This document shows positions 11,021 through 20,782 of a DNA stretch of 23,061 nt, piece after piece. The notes beneath the pieces were generated by a model. The model did no database searches and was not told the origin of the DNA. It saw only the letters and a list, made by a program, of their open reading frames with translations. Within the stretch, counting starts at the first letter, position 1. Each line of letters opens with the position of its first letter. A program made the translations under genes and the position numbers. Origin of the DNA: Heterostelium multicystogenum (Eukaryota; Evosea; Eumycetozoa; Acytosteliales; Acytosteliaceae); the NCBI GenBank assembly GCA_003667245.1, contig RCNN01000321.1, positions 1-23,061 on the forward strand, given 5' to 3'.

Positions 11021-11991
11021 ATGTTGGTTGTAGAAGATAAGCAACTGAGAGAGAGAGTTAGAAACTTTATTGGTGGTGCATTCTCGGGTGTTGCATGCAC
11101 TTTGGCTGGACATCCTTTCGACACCTTGAAAGTTCGTCTACAAACTGAAGGTACCACCGGTCGTTTCAAAGGACTCACTCATTGTCTGACCACCACCATC
11201 AAAGAAGAGGGTGTACTTGCTCTCTACAAGGGTGCTACTCCACCCATGGTCGGTATGTCAATCATCAACTCATGCATGTTCGGTACACTTGCCATCGTCA
11301 AGAAGCAGATACACCCAGACACTACCACCCCAATCACACTGCCCGAGATCATGGTTTCTGGTGCCATCACCGGTTGGGCTGTCAGTTTTGTAGCTACTCC
11401 TATCGAAACAGGTAACGCTCAAGTTCAAATCGAGAAAGAGACATTTGTCAAATAGCTATCGTTTTAATACTAACATGATGCTGCAATACAACTCTAGTCA
11501 AATCAAAGCTACAAGTACAATACTCTGGTGTAAAGTTATATAGTGGTCCAATCGATTGTATTCAAAAGGTAGTTAAGCAAGAAGGTATTCAGGGACTCTA
11601 TCGTGCATTGATCCCGACTGGATTCCAGCGTAACAGCTTGTGGGCTTATTTTGGTGGATACGAGTTGGCAAACCGTTATTTGAAGAAGGAGGATGGAACC
11701 ATGACAGTTGGTCGCTCTTTCTTGGCAGGTGGTATTGCAGGTACTGGATTCTGGTGCACCAATTTCCCATTCGACGTAATTCGTAGCCGTATTATGACCA
11801 TGCCCAATGACAAAGTTACTGGCAAACCCATCTACTCTGGTATGATTGATTGTGCCAAGAAGATATATGCTGTCGACGGTTGGCGTGGATTCTGGAAAGG
11901 TTTTACACCATGTCTTCTCCGTACATTCCCTGCCAATGGTGCTACTTTCGTTGCTTATGAATTCATCATGAAATTGATTCCAGCTGCTTAA
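11021..11991 (+). CDS. Mitochondrial carrier (SLC25) family protein
   Basis: Exons 11021-11411 and 11498-11991 are joined across an 86-nt intron (11412-11497) carrying a perfect TACTAAC branch site at 11468-11474. The spliced product is 294 residues, the normal size for this family. These inner-membrane proteins exchange metabolites between cytosol and matrix. Three repeats of about 100 residues are present, each with the P-x-(D/E)-x-(V/I/L)-(K/R) signature: HPFDTLKVRLQTEG; TPIETVKSKLQVQYSG, formed exactly across the splice; and FPFDVIRSRIMTMP. Each has downstream glycine-rich helices (GLYRALIPTGFQRNSLWAYF, GFWKGFTPCLLRTFPANGAT). The reading GWRGFWKGFTPCLLRTFPAN recalls carnitine/acylcarnitine and basic amino-acid carriers, but the substrate is not certain from motifs alone. 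The start has Met about 15 residues before the first helix, as usual. If the intron were read through, the protein would stop about 15 residues beyond the second signature. Confidence 0.93.
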
Positions 11992-12741
11992 ATCATCAAC
12001 TCAACTCATTCACCTCTAGGTGTTTACATCTTGTAAGATCATTTTATATATTTATATTTGGTACTTTTTTTTTTCGTTTTTTTTTCTTTTTCCAGAGTAA
12101 ACTAATTTGGATATCTAAAAGATTGTTTCATATGTTGAGCTACATAAAATATCAATATATATACAGATGTAGTTATAACTACAACAAATTCAAATCGAGC
12201 AAACTTTTAATAAAATAATATCACAACTTTAGTTTATTTCAATCAAAAAGCAAACTTTAGAACAATGTACCTCTTACAAACAATATCTCAATCTTAATAA
12301 TAATTCATTTATTGGATGAAAAAAATTGTAGTAACTACTATAAGATATTTTTTAAAATTTTAAAATTTATTCCAATAAATCTGCATTATTGACTTTTGGG
12401 TTTCATTTTTTTGAGATCTCTGTAGTTTATATTTTATTATTAATATTATCAATACAATATTGAGTGTATCACCACCACAACCACCACCACTATAACCACA
12501 ACTACCTCCACTGCTCTAATACTTTACTCATTCTTGTTGTTGTTGTTGTTGTAACACATACATTCACCACATTAATATCATTTATTATTATCAAATAGCT
12601 AATAAACAAATAATAATATATAAACAAAATCAAATATACATTTCCCTTATATAATATCAACAAATAGAGTCATACCAATAAATAGATAAGCATTCATCAT
12701 TTATTATATAATATATATTATTAATAATCTAATACAGGAAA
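11992..12741. other. Spacer with CCA/CAA-rich and TTG-repeat tracts
   Basis: This 750-bp spacer follows the carrier gene. A T-rich run (12065-12092) suits the carrier 3' end. A CACCACAACC-type A/C-rich tract (about 12470-12530) and a (TTG)n run (about 12535-12552) lie ahead of the next start codon. They probably belong to the promoter or leader of the downstream gene. No RNA gene was seen. Confidence 0.45.
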
Positions 12742-14750
12742 ATGAATATTGAAAAAGAATCTGATAATAATAAAATTAATGTTGACAATAAAGATGATGT
12801 AGTAGATGGTGCTGAAGGCAATGAACAAGTAAATGTTGAAAGAGAGGATAATGAAGAAGAAGAAGGGGAAGAGGAAAAGTCAGAGATATATCTACAAGGA
12901 AAAGATTTAATTCAAAAATCTAAGGATATACTTAAGGATATTAAGGCATTAGAAAGTGGAAAGGATCTGTTCAAGGAAGGAAATGCTTTGGTTGATGCAA
13001 TTGTTAAGCGTGAAGAGGCACGTAAGCTTATGGAAAAGGGTTTAGAATTAGTATCACAAGTTAAACAAGATAAGGATGCACGTGCTCTACTCGATCAATC
13101 TAAAGAACTATTAGAGTTCTTTTCCAATGAAGAAAGAGTAAAGAGTGTTCTCTCAGAGGGTAAACAATTATTGGAAGATATTGTATGTATCGATCAATAT
13201 ACAACATGCTCACTATATATTAACAAGACGAATAAATAATATACTCTAGAAATCAAAGGATAAAACAGTTACAAGAGAACAAATTGAATCACTATTTAAG
13301 CAGGGTGGATCGATTATTAAGGACTTTAAGGACAGCGAGCAAAGCTCGTTGTATTTGGAGAAGATGAAAAAGATGTTCTTTGATTTGAAAGAGGAAGAGT
13401 CTACTCGTATCAAATTGAAAGCTGGCATTGCAGAAGGAAAGAAATGGGTTGAGAATCTGGCAGAGAGTGACCCATATATCAAATCCATTGTCGATGAAGG
13501 AGAGCAAATCTTCCTAACCCTTAAGAACAGTGAAGAAGTAAAGTCACTTATCGGCGATGGTAAGAGCGTTTTGGTAGACTTTTTAACAGATGACAGTAAG
13601 CACTTTTCACGTGATTCACCAGAGCTGCTAAGTCTTTTAGAGAGGGGTGGTAAGCTTGCCACCAATGTTTCAGAGACACTCAAGTCCAATAAGATTGTTG
13701 GAGAACTTGCCGAAAAAGAAGACTTTAAGAACATTCTAGCCAAAGGAAACAAATTCGTATCGGAGGTTCGCTCTAAGCAACAATTAATAGAGTTCCTCAA
13801 ACAAAACAAAGAGTATGTCATTTAGATATTAAAACTTACTAAGTCAACTTTTTCTATCCAAACATCCGTTTTCCATTTCCTAACCACTCCTTCATCATTC
13901 ATTTATTCAAATGAACTATAGTTTTATTAAAGAGATTAAGAATACGATTATTCCATTTATTACAGATCAATTGCTTAAAGTACAGATTCCAGTTGTTAAT
14001 GGTGTCACCAAAGGATTCAAATACGAACTTTCTAATCTGATTTTTGCTGGTTTGAGAATTGCCCCTGAGAATGTAAATGTCGACTTTAACGAAACAAATA
14101 AGAGCATAACAGTGGCAGTGTATGTATCTCACGGTTAACAAAACCATTCTCTACTAACATTACTTTCATTGTAAAGCAATCAATTCGTTGCACAATTAAA
14201 GAACTTTTCTTGGTCTTACAACCAAGAAGGATTCCCATATTTGAAGGATACGGGATTGGCATCTGCAGATGTTCAAAACGGAACATGCTCACTCACTTTT
14301 GAAATTGATACTTTACCCGACACACATACTCCAAATATCAAGATTACAGAGATTAAGTTCATATTGGAGCATTTAGAGGTTGTTGTTGGAAAAGGAAAGG
14401 CCAAGTGGTTGTACAACTATTTGATATCAAAGTTCTCAGAGACAATCAAATCAACTGTAGAAACAAAGATCAAAAATACAATCACAACTCATCTCAACAC
14501 TCTTACAACAAAGATCAACTCTGTTGTCGAAGAATATTGGGAGAAACTTATGGCCAAATTAAAGAAGACTACTAACAGCAAAGAAATCGAAGGAGAAACA
14601 GACACAACAACCACCACTACCACAGAAACAACAACAACAACCATTGCAACCATTAAAGAGATTGAAGATCAACCAGAGGAAACTACAGTACAGACATCAC
14701 TCATTGTTGCGACTAACGAAGGTTCAGAGGTAACAAGTGAATGCAGTTAA
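12742..14750 (+). CDS. Helical-repeat protein with HAM1/TULIP-like C-terminal domain
   Basis: Four exons (12742-13182, 13250-13812, 13922-14119, 14177-14750) join in frame across introns of 67, 109 and 57 nt, all with GTATGT donors, to give 591 residues. Residues 1-47 are very acidic (EDNEEEEGEEE). Residues 50-334 carry about 11 degenerate helical units of roughly 20-35 residues, each with a G-K/E/G-x-hydrophobic-hydrophobic core: GKDLFKEG, GLELVSQV, GKQLLEDI, GGSIIKDF, GKKWVENL, GEQIFLTL, GKSVLVDF, GGKLATNV, GNKFVSEV. Residues 335-540 include VNQFVAQLKNFSWSYNQEG and FPYLKDTGLASADVQNG with alternating strands. These recall the C-terminal domain of fungal HAM1-like proteins and the TULIP lipid-binding fold. 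The tail is Thr-rich (TTTTTTTETTTTT). There is no signal peptide or clear membrane segment. A lipid-binding or membrane-contact role is inferred from fold resemblance only. Confidence 0.75.
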
Positions 14751-15582
14751 GTTGCGATATGTCCTAATTTAAGTGTATAACTATCACAAGCTACAAATGG
14801 CTACGATCTAGTCATTTTTAACCAAATTCACATAAAGATGTCTTTTTTATTCACCTTTGCAAATTAAGTATACACTATTTTTCCACAAGCAACAAGACAA
14901 ATCTTGTCCATTCTGGTTTTGATAATATGATCGATTATTATTACGACATTCACAACATTATAATGCTGGCGCAATTTACTCATTTTTATTTTTAAGGTAA
15001 TGCATCTCAAACTATTAAAAAACCGGGGGATGCAAATTTTGATTTTATTTTGTTGTTTTGGATTTTTATTAGTTCCCAATGTTTTGCAATGCAGAAATTG
15101 AAAAGGAGGTTAATCGAGGTAATAAAAATTCAATTGAACTTTTAGATTTGTCTGTTATTGTTTTCCAAAAAAACCAAAAATTGGATTCAATTCATCGCGT
15201 ACTCATTCAATTTTAAAATACAAAAAGTAATCTATCACTTCTAAATTTCTATCCGATACAGATATATATATATAGATAGATACAAATAAAATTAATACCT
15301 AGTAGATAGATAGAAATCACACTTAATTGTAAGTTTATTTCTACATTGATAAATGCAATATATGGATGGAGATATTGTTGTAGTGCTTTATTATTTTTAT
15401 TTAGTTTCTGATATAGATACAGGTACACTTTAAGATAGTAGTGAAGTGAAGCTATTCAAAATACAATACAAGATTTAGTTCTAGCTTCTTCTCATTCTTC
15501 TTTTAAAAGAAACAATAAAAATATGTTTGTTTATACCTTTATTTTGGCTTAATTACTGAAATGAATGATGAAAGTGACAAGG

Positions 15583-15602
15583 CTTTTGTCAATTGACAAA
15601 AG
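15583..15602. promoter_or_regulatory. Perfect 20-bp palindrome, candidate protein-binding site
   Basis: CTTTTGTCAATTGACAAAAG is its own reverse complement. Another half-site-like word, TTTGACAAAC, lies about 30 bp downstream (15629-15638). A perfect dyad of this length with central TTGACAA halves suggests a dimeric regulator site about 1.2 kb ahead of the kinase start. Function is inferred from symmetry only. Confidence 0.35.
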
Positions 15603-16392
15603 TTTACATTGTTTCACTAGTCTGAGCATTTGACAAACAAAATCAAATTCTTCAGCCTATATATCTATTTATATTATACATTCACTGTCTATTTCATTTA
15701 ATTTAGTGGGTACACACATGTTATTCAATTTCATGTTTATTTGCTGGTAAATGATAACAACGATTTTTAGAAGAAGTAGAAGTAATGCAGTTTATTTTGA
15801 ATAATTATTGTTGTTCTTTCACTTCAACAACAACACCATAGTAGTTAGCCAGTGGAAATTTATAATGTTACCATATTTAACAAGTTCAATCGATTCAAAT
15901 AGATTTATTTCAATTCTTCCCGATTCGGGTCTATCTGTACATTAACATCATCAACTCAACCTTATACCATCAATTCAATATCATTAGACATATTATTTGC
16001 AATATTTTCTTTGTTGTTATGGTGGTGTTGTTTTTGTTGCTGTTGTTTGTGCGAAGTGTGTTTGTGTATGAAGAAACTGCAGCAACAAAACACACCACAA
16101 ACAACCACATATTTTATAATTACATTAGTATATCTGTCAATCTTATATGATAGGATATTAATACTCACTTACTTTCACACTCACACAATTCTAACTACAT
16201 CGACACAACCAACATCTTATTGGTGAATTAAAATAAACACAACAAAATCCTAGTTGTAAACATGTTATTGTATCTACCGACCTACACTACATCACATACA
16301 TATGATATACCATTAATAAATTGATATCGCAATTGAATAATATTTATTTAATTTTATAAACTTAAGTTCCTGGTTCCCTCTCTTCCTTTACC

Positions 16393-16411
16393 ACACATAC
16401 ATACATACATA
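16393..16411. repeat. Short (ACAT)n microsatellite
   Basis: A run of about four ACAT units lies in the A/C-rich tract ahead of the kinase gene. It is a simple repeat with no other meaning visible. Confidence 0.6.
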
Positions 16412-16817
16412 TACAACTATACCTACTTACATATATACATAAATAAAGAATAATCAAGCTATTGTCAATTAAATTGTTCAATTCAAACTCCAGTATTAAA
16501 ATAATTGACTTTATCTAAATATAAAGAGTCAAATAACCCAACAACTATCACTAAAGTTACTCACTTACTTAGCATACTTACTTATGAATTATTTCTTTAC
16601 TTTCAATTATTTTAGTCAACAGTTTAGTTTTTAGTAATATATTTATCAGCATAGTTTCATACTAATAATTATAAGCAATAAGTAATTAGTCTGATTTCAA
16701 TGTTGAGTCTTCCAGGCTTTAATTAGGTAGACACTCCACAATATTCCAGCCAAAGCTTTACAATCAAATCAATTATCTTTGTAAATAATATTATTATTTA
16801 CATTGGCAATTACATAT

Positions 16818-18525
16818 ATGATTTGCAATACCATTCGATTTGTAAATAGCGTCCGACTGATGACGTACAATTTTTCTAAACTTTTACTTTTATATGTGGT
16901 TGGCATATGGATCGTTGTATCATGCAGTAGCCTCGCAACTGGCTACCTAATTGCATTACCACCTATCATTGGCTATATTGGTGGTGTAGCAGTTCGATCA
17001 ACCTCCAAAACCATCCAACGAACATGCACACTTGCTCGTTCATGCACACAGTACTATACTAGTTGTTGGTCGTCTACCACATCAAACAACGACACCAACT
17101 ACGACTATGCCTCTTCAGATCAGCTTTCATCATCAAACTTCTTTGTTCCCTACAGTGACTATCATCAGGGAGAATTCACAGATCATCATTCATCAATGAG
17201 CAGTGGTATTGGTGGAAATATTGATGTCCATCAATCCAACAACTACAATCATCTTGGTATTTTTGACAATCAGCAAGATCAACAATGCAAAGAAATTCAA
17301 TATCACAATAGTTATCTTCACAATCAAACATTGGCGACTCGAAAGCTAAAGAATATAGCAAGAGTTTATCAGTATGTCAATGATAATCAACCAACCGAAT
17401 ATTATGACTATGAAAATCATTTGTTATCCTGGAGGTAAGCTTAAAACATATTTAAACAATTGAATATGTTGATTCTAATTAACTAACATTGCTATTATAG
17501 TGCTCCAGATAAATATGAATTGATAAATAAAGTAGGAAGAGGAAAATATAGTGAAGTTTTTTGTGGAGTAGATACACATTCTGAGCAGGAAGTAGTTATT
17601 AAGATACTTAAGCCCATTCAGAAACAAAAGATTCAAAGAGAAATCAAGATTTTAGAAAATCTAAAAGGTGGACCAAATATTATTCCACTACTAGATACAA
17701 TCAGAGATCCACTCACAAGAACTAAGAGTTTAATTTTCCCTTTTGTAAATAATATGGATATTAGAGAATTAGTTAACTATTTAAATGATCATGACTTAAA
17801 ATACTATATGTTTGAATTATTAAAGGTAAGAATAATTAATACTTATTTTAAAATAATCTTATTAAAACTTTATATTATATATAGGCAATTGAATATACGC
17901 ACTCAAAAGGCATAATGCATAGAGATATAAAGCCACATAATATTGCAATCGATCATTCTCAGAGAAAACTTTTTCTTTTGGATTGGGGTTTGGCAGAGTT
18001 CTATCATCCATATAAGAACTACAATGTCAAGGTTGCATCTAGACACTACAAGCCTCCAGAGTTGCTAGTGAATATGTACGACTATGACTACAGTATAGAT
18101 ATGTGGAGTTTAGGTTGTTTGTTTGCTGGTCTCATTTTAAATAGAGATCCATTTTTTAATGGTGAAAACAACGATGACAACTTGTAAAGATTGTAAAAGT
18201 ATTAGGAACAGATGATTTTTATAAATATTTGGATAAATATGGTTTGGATTTAAGTCCACACTTGAAAGATTTGATAAAACCGTATGTATAACCAATAACC
18301 AACTACAAATTAACTTAAATATTAACTTTGGTTAATGATTTTAGATCTGCTAAAAAAGATTTCCAAAGATATATTCCATTTGCCAATGATGATATTGCCC
18401 ATCCCACTGCAATCGACTTCTTAGATAAACTACTGAGGTACGATCCACAAGAAAGAATGACAGCAAAAGAGGCAATGAATCATCCTTATTTTTCAGAGTT
18501 TAATGCAGAGACTTTTGTTCGATAA
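16818..18525 (+). CDS. Casein kinase 2 alpha-like kinase with hydrophobic N-terminal extension
   Basis: Exons are 16818-17434, 17501-17825, 17885-18281 and 18345-18525; introns are 66, 59 and 63 nt. The start is the first ATG after an in-frame TAA at about 16782. Residues 180-205 ([20 protein letters not shown]) match the N-terminal segment that precedes the kinase domain in CK2 alpha. The core has VGRGKYSEV (217-225), Lys240 in [26 protein letters not shown] (Asp328), the CK2-specific DWG (Asp347) in [10 protein letters not shown], and [13 protein letters not shown]. The C-lobe ends with [18 protein letters not shown] and HPYF. CK2 is a constitutively active acidophilic Ser/Thr kinase (family knowledge). 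Residues 22-59 are strongly hydrophobic, enough for one membrane span or a hairpin, followed by about 115 Ser/Asn/Tyr/His-rich residues. One break occurs near 18184: GENNDDNL then TAA, whereas one extra base gives [20 protein letters not shown] and would yield 506 residues. Confidence 0.88.
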
Positions 18526-18610
18526 TAATAAATAAATTTGTATATTTATTATATTTTGTAATATTAATGAAATATAGTTACAAAAATAATAGCTTTCGTA
18601 TTATAAAATC
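18526..18610. terminator. Short convergent 3' spacer with AATAAA-like signals
   Basis: Only 85 bp separate the stop codons of the kinase gene (plus) and the Iwr1-like gene (minus). The kinase stop is followed at once by TAATAAATAAATT, and the spacer is almost pure A/T. The 3' ends of the two transcripts probably overlap. This is inference from spacing and composition. Confidence 0.4.
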
Positions 18611-20037
18611 CTAATCATCTCCATAGTAAAATGATTCTTCATAATCACCATTGTCATTGTAATAGTCGTGATTGTCATAGTCGTCGTCCTCTATATTATC
18701 ACCAAACAAGGAGCTACTATCATTGCTGCTTTCATCTGGATAGTCAACATACCAATTTTCAGAATCTGTACTTTGATCGTCATCAGTAACATCTAGTCCA
18801 TCGTAGATGTCATCCTCATCTGGTGGTAAAACAACTGTTTCAACCATTGAAATATCGATATTCTTTGCTTGGACTGGATCGAGATAGTAGTAGTCATAAA
18901 CATATTTTGTTTCTTCTTCTCTCTTTTCCAGCTGCTCCCTCAAAAGTGGTTTAAAGTTACAAATCAATCTCTCTTCTTCCTTAGTTAATCCAGACATAAT
19001 ATGATCCAGTCTAAAATAAAAGACAATTCATGATTAGCTAGTCTGTAAATAGATCTTTTCCATTCGTCGTTAACATACTCGTCAGTTTTTTCTAGTTCTA
19101 TAATATTTTCATCTTCTTTTTCCTAAACCAACTCTATTTGATTTGATTTGTCTATATCTATTTTCATTTCTCTTTTTCTAAGGTTGAGTTTAATAGGTTA
19201 ATCGGTTGTGTTGGACAGCGTTTCAAGATGATATGATAATTACAATTGTATTTTCTTGTTTGGCCTTTAAAATCTTTGGCGATGAAACTACACCTTTTTC
19301 TTTATATTCTTCAAAACGTTTCTGTAATTACAATTAGATTTAGTCAACTAAGTATTCTAAATAACTATATTTTACATACTTCTAACTTTGATTTACTACT
19401 TAACAAACTAGCTTCGTCAATTGATGTAAATAATGTGAAAAGATTCTTCTCTGTTTTGGGTTCGCTGGGAGTTGAAATATCATTATTGTTTCTATTCTTT
19501 TTGTGTCTATTATTATTATCATTATCTGTATTATTGCTGTCATTATCATCCTCATGTTCGTCTCCTGTCAATGAAAAATGTTTAAATGTATCTAGTAAAG
19601 CTTTCTTCTTTGGTCTTTCAATGACGATAGATGTCAATGGCTCTTCGTCTATCTTTCTCTTAATTTTCAAGAAATCTTCTTGTTATTGTTGTTACTATCA
19701 TCATCTTGTGCTGTTGTCTTTGGTGTTGTTTTAACGGTGTTGCTCGAAATATTTTGGTTTATTCTGAGCAAGTAGCGCATCTTCATCTTCATGATCCATT
19801 GGTCTCTCAACAGAACTGCTCCGTTTGCAAAGCCATTGGAAGTTCCGTTTTCTTTTGTACAAAGTCCGATGTAGGATTGATAATTGTATCTGCTTTGAAC
19901 TTATGCTTAGTTATATTTGGTGAGAATATCTTTTTAGATTTCGACGTCGCTGAACCTGTATTAGCAGACAAAGTGAACTCTGCAGACTTGCTATTGCTCC
20001 CATTGCTCTTATCACTACTATTATCAACAGAAGACAT
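18611..20037 (-). CDS. IWR1: Iwr1-like RNA polymerase II nuclear import factor (frame-disrupted)
   Basis: Iwr1 (SLC7A6OS in animals) escorts assembled RNA polymerase II into the nucleus (family knowledge). The 3' exon (18611-19010) encodes EEETKYVYDYYYLDPVQ and then DSENWYVDYPDESS, the two conserved patches of the family. Upstream, 19380-19670 encodes FLKIKRKIDEEPLTSIVIE, the typical basic N-terminal motif, then an Asn/Asp-rich stretch and FTLFTSIDEASLL. Introns 19322-19379 (58 nt) and 19011-19078 (68 nt) both start GTATGT and end CAG or TAG, and the second joins ELEKTDE to LDHIMSGLTKEEE in frame. The candidate start is ATG at 20035-20037 (MSSVDNSSDKSNGS). The frame changes near 19808, 19760 and 19675, again between about 19190 and 19225, and a TAG interrupts near 19125. 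Since family motifs survive in all parts, sequencing indels are more likely than decay. The first 76 residues match nothing I know and could belong elsewhere. Confidence 0.65.
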
Positions 20038-20485
20038 ATTATAGTGTATGTATGAATCTATCTATCTATCTATCTATCTATCAAAATATCTTTCAATATA
20101 TAAGACGATAACAGAATGAACAACACAACTTTGAACTTAATTTAATTTTTTAATGATGCCTATAATTCTTTTATTTTTTTCATTTAAATTGGATTTTTCA
20201 GCATTATTTTTTGTTTTTTCGTGTCATTGTTAATTTAACAGATTAAGTGGACCGCCTGAACAATTATTACTAGATTGTAGTTGTTGTTGTTGTTATTTAT
20301 TTCCAAACATTTAACATTCAAATCCGACAGAACATAGAAATATAGATAATATGAACAATAGAAGAAAGAATAATTATTTGTTTTTCTATTTATTGTGTTT
20401 TGTGCGTTGTTTATTGTAATCTAGAGCATAGACAACAAACAGGCAAACCAAAAGAATGATGCTAATAATCCTAACAAGGCTGTAA
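20038..20485. other. Divergent spacer with TCTA microsatellite
   Basis: This stretch lies between the Iwr1-like start and the hypothetical plus-strand frame. It includes a (TCTA)n run at 20057-20082, about 20 bp upstream of the Iwr1-like start codon, and a short TTG run near 20281-20295. A coding-like stretch 20427-20482 (SIDNKQANQKNDANNPNKAV) follows a TCTAG acceptor-like string and may be an unassigned upstream exon of the next gene. Confidence 0.4.
20057..20082. repeat. (TCTA)n tetranucleotide microsatellite
   Basis: Six and a half perfect TCTA units lie just upstream of the minus-strand Iwr1-like start codon, so on that strand they read TAGA in the leader or promoter. Length variation between isolates is likely. 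Confidence 0.9.
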
Positions 20486-20782
20486 GATAATATCAAGCTT
20501 CAAAATCATAACTATGGACTGAATGAACATAATGGCGATACCTCAGAGCAGAAAAGACGTGATGATATGTGCTATGAGAAAGAACTTTGTGAAGCATCCG
20601 AGTTTGAATCGAGTGATGAAGATCCTAGCGACTCCCTAGATCAATGGTATACAAGGACCAAAGATCAGGAAGAATCCGAAAGAAAACAGAAGCAATATCA
20701 AGAAATGATGAAACAGAAGGAGTTGACAAAAAGAAATAATCAGCAAGAGAAATTGGAAGAAGAAATCAATCAATTCCACTAA
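20486..20782 (+). CDS. Hypothetical acidic/coiled-coil protein, 5' end unsure
   Basis: The frame is open from 20486 to the TAA at 20780-20782. The first ATG in frame is at 20567, giving 71 residues. The product has an acidic stretch (EFESSDEDPSDSLDQWYTRT) followed by a Lys/Gln/Glu-rich predicted coiled coil (ESERKQKQYQEMMKQKELTK). The codons before the ATG also read like protein (NHNYGLNEHNGDTSEQKRRD), so the true start is probably further upstream, either beyond a frame break near 20483 or in an upstream exon. I do not recognise the family. Acidic-then-basic coiled tails of this type are common in nuclear proteins, but that is only a compositional remark. It faces the LAS1-like gene convergently. 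Confidence 0.4.
   Translation, partial: DNIKLQNHNYGLNEHNGDTSEQKRRDDMCYEKELCEASEFESSDEDPSDSLDQWYTRTKDQEESERKQKQYQEMMKQKELTKRNNQQEKLEEEINQFH

Larger units (their letters stand above)
14751..16817. other. 2-kb spacer before the CK2-like gene
   Basis: No convincing gene is present. The stretch holds GATA/TAGA microsatellite runs (about 15260-15312), a perfect 20-bp palindrome (15583-15602), a CA/ACAT-rich tract (about 16380-16440) and a CCTACT/CTTACT-rich tract (about 16420-16580) that again is G-poor on the plus strand. A 45-codon open frame at 15079-15216 is recorded under findings. Upstream control elements and a leader for the kinase gene are the likely content. Confidence 0.45.

Noticed and set aside
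16011..16226. Plus-strand frame with a Cys/Leu-rich start and overlapping minus-strand frame
   Set aside because: Both read through TTG/CAA repeats in a spacer; the Cys run is a frame artefact of TGT/TGC repeats.
16818..17500. Hydrophobic N-terminal region as a separate gene upstream of the kinase
   Set aside because: The CK2-specific pre-kinase segment ([19 protein letters not shown]) lies in the same exon and frame, and the next intron joins it directly to the kinase domain.
19246..20044. Long plus-strand Leu/Ser-rich frames
   Set aside because: They are antisense to the Asn/Asp/Ser-rich parts of the Iwr1-like gene, whose conserved motifs and introns are on the minus strand.
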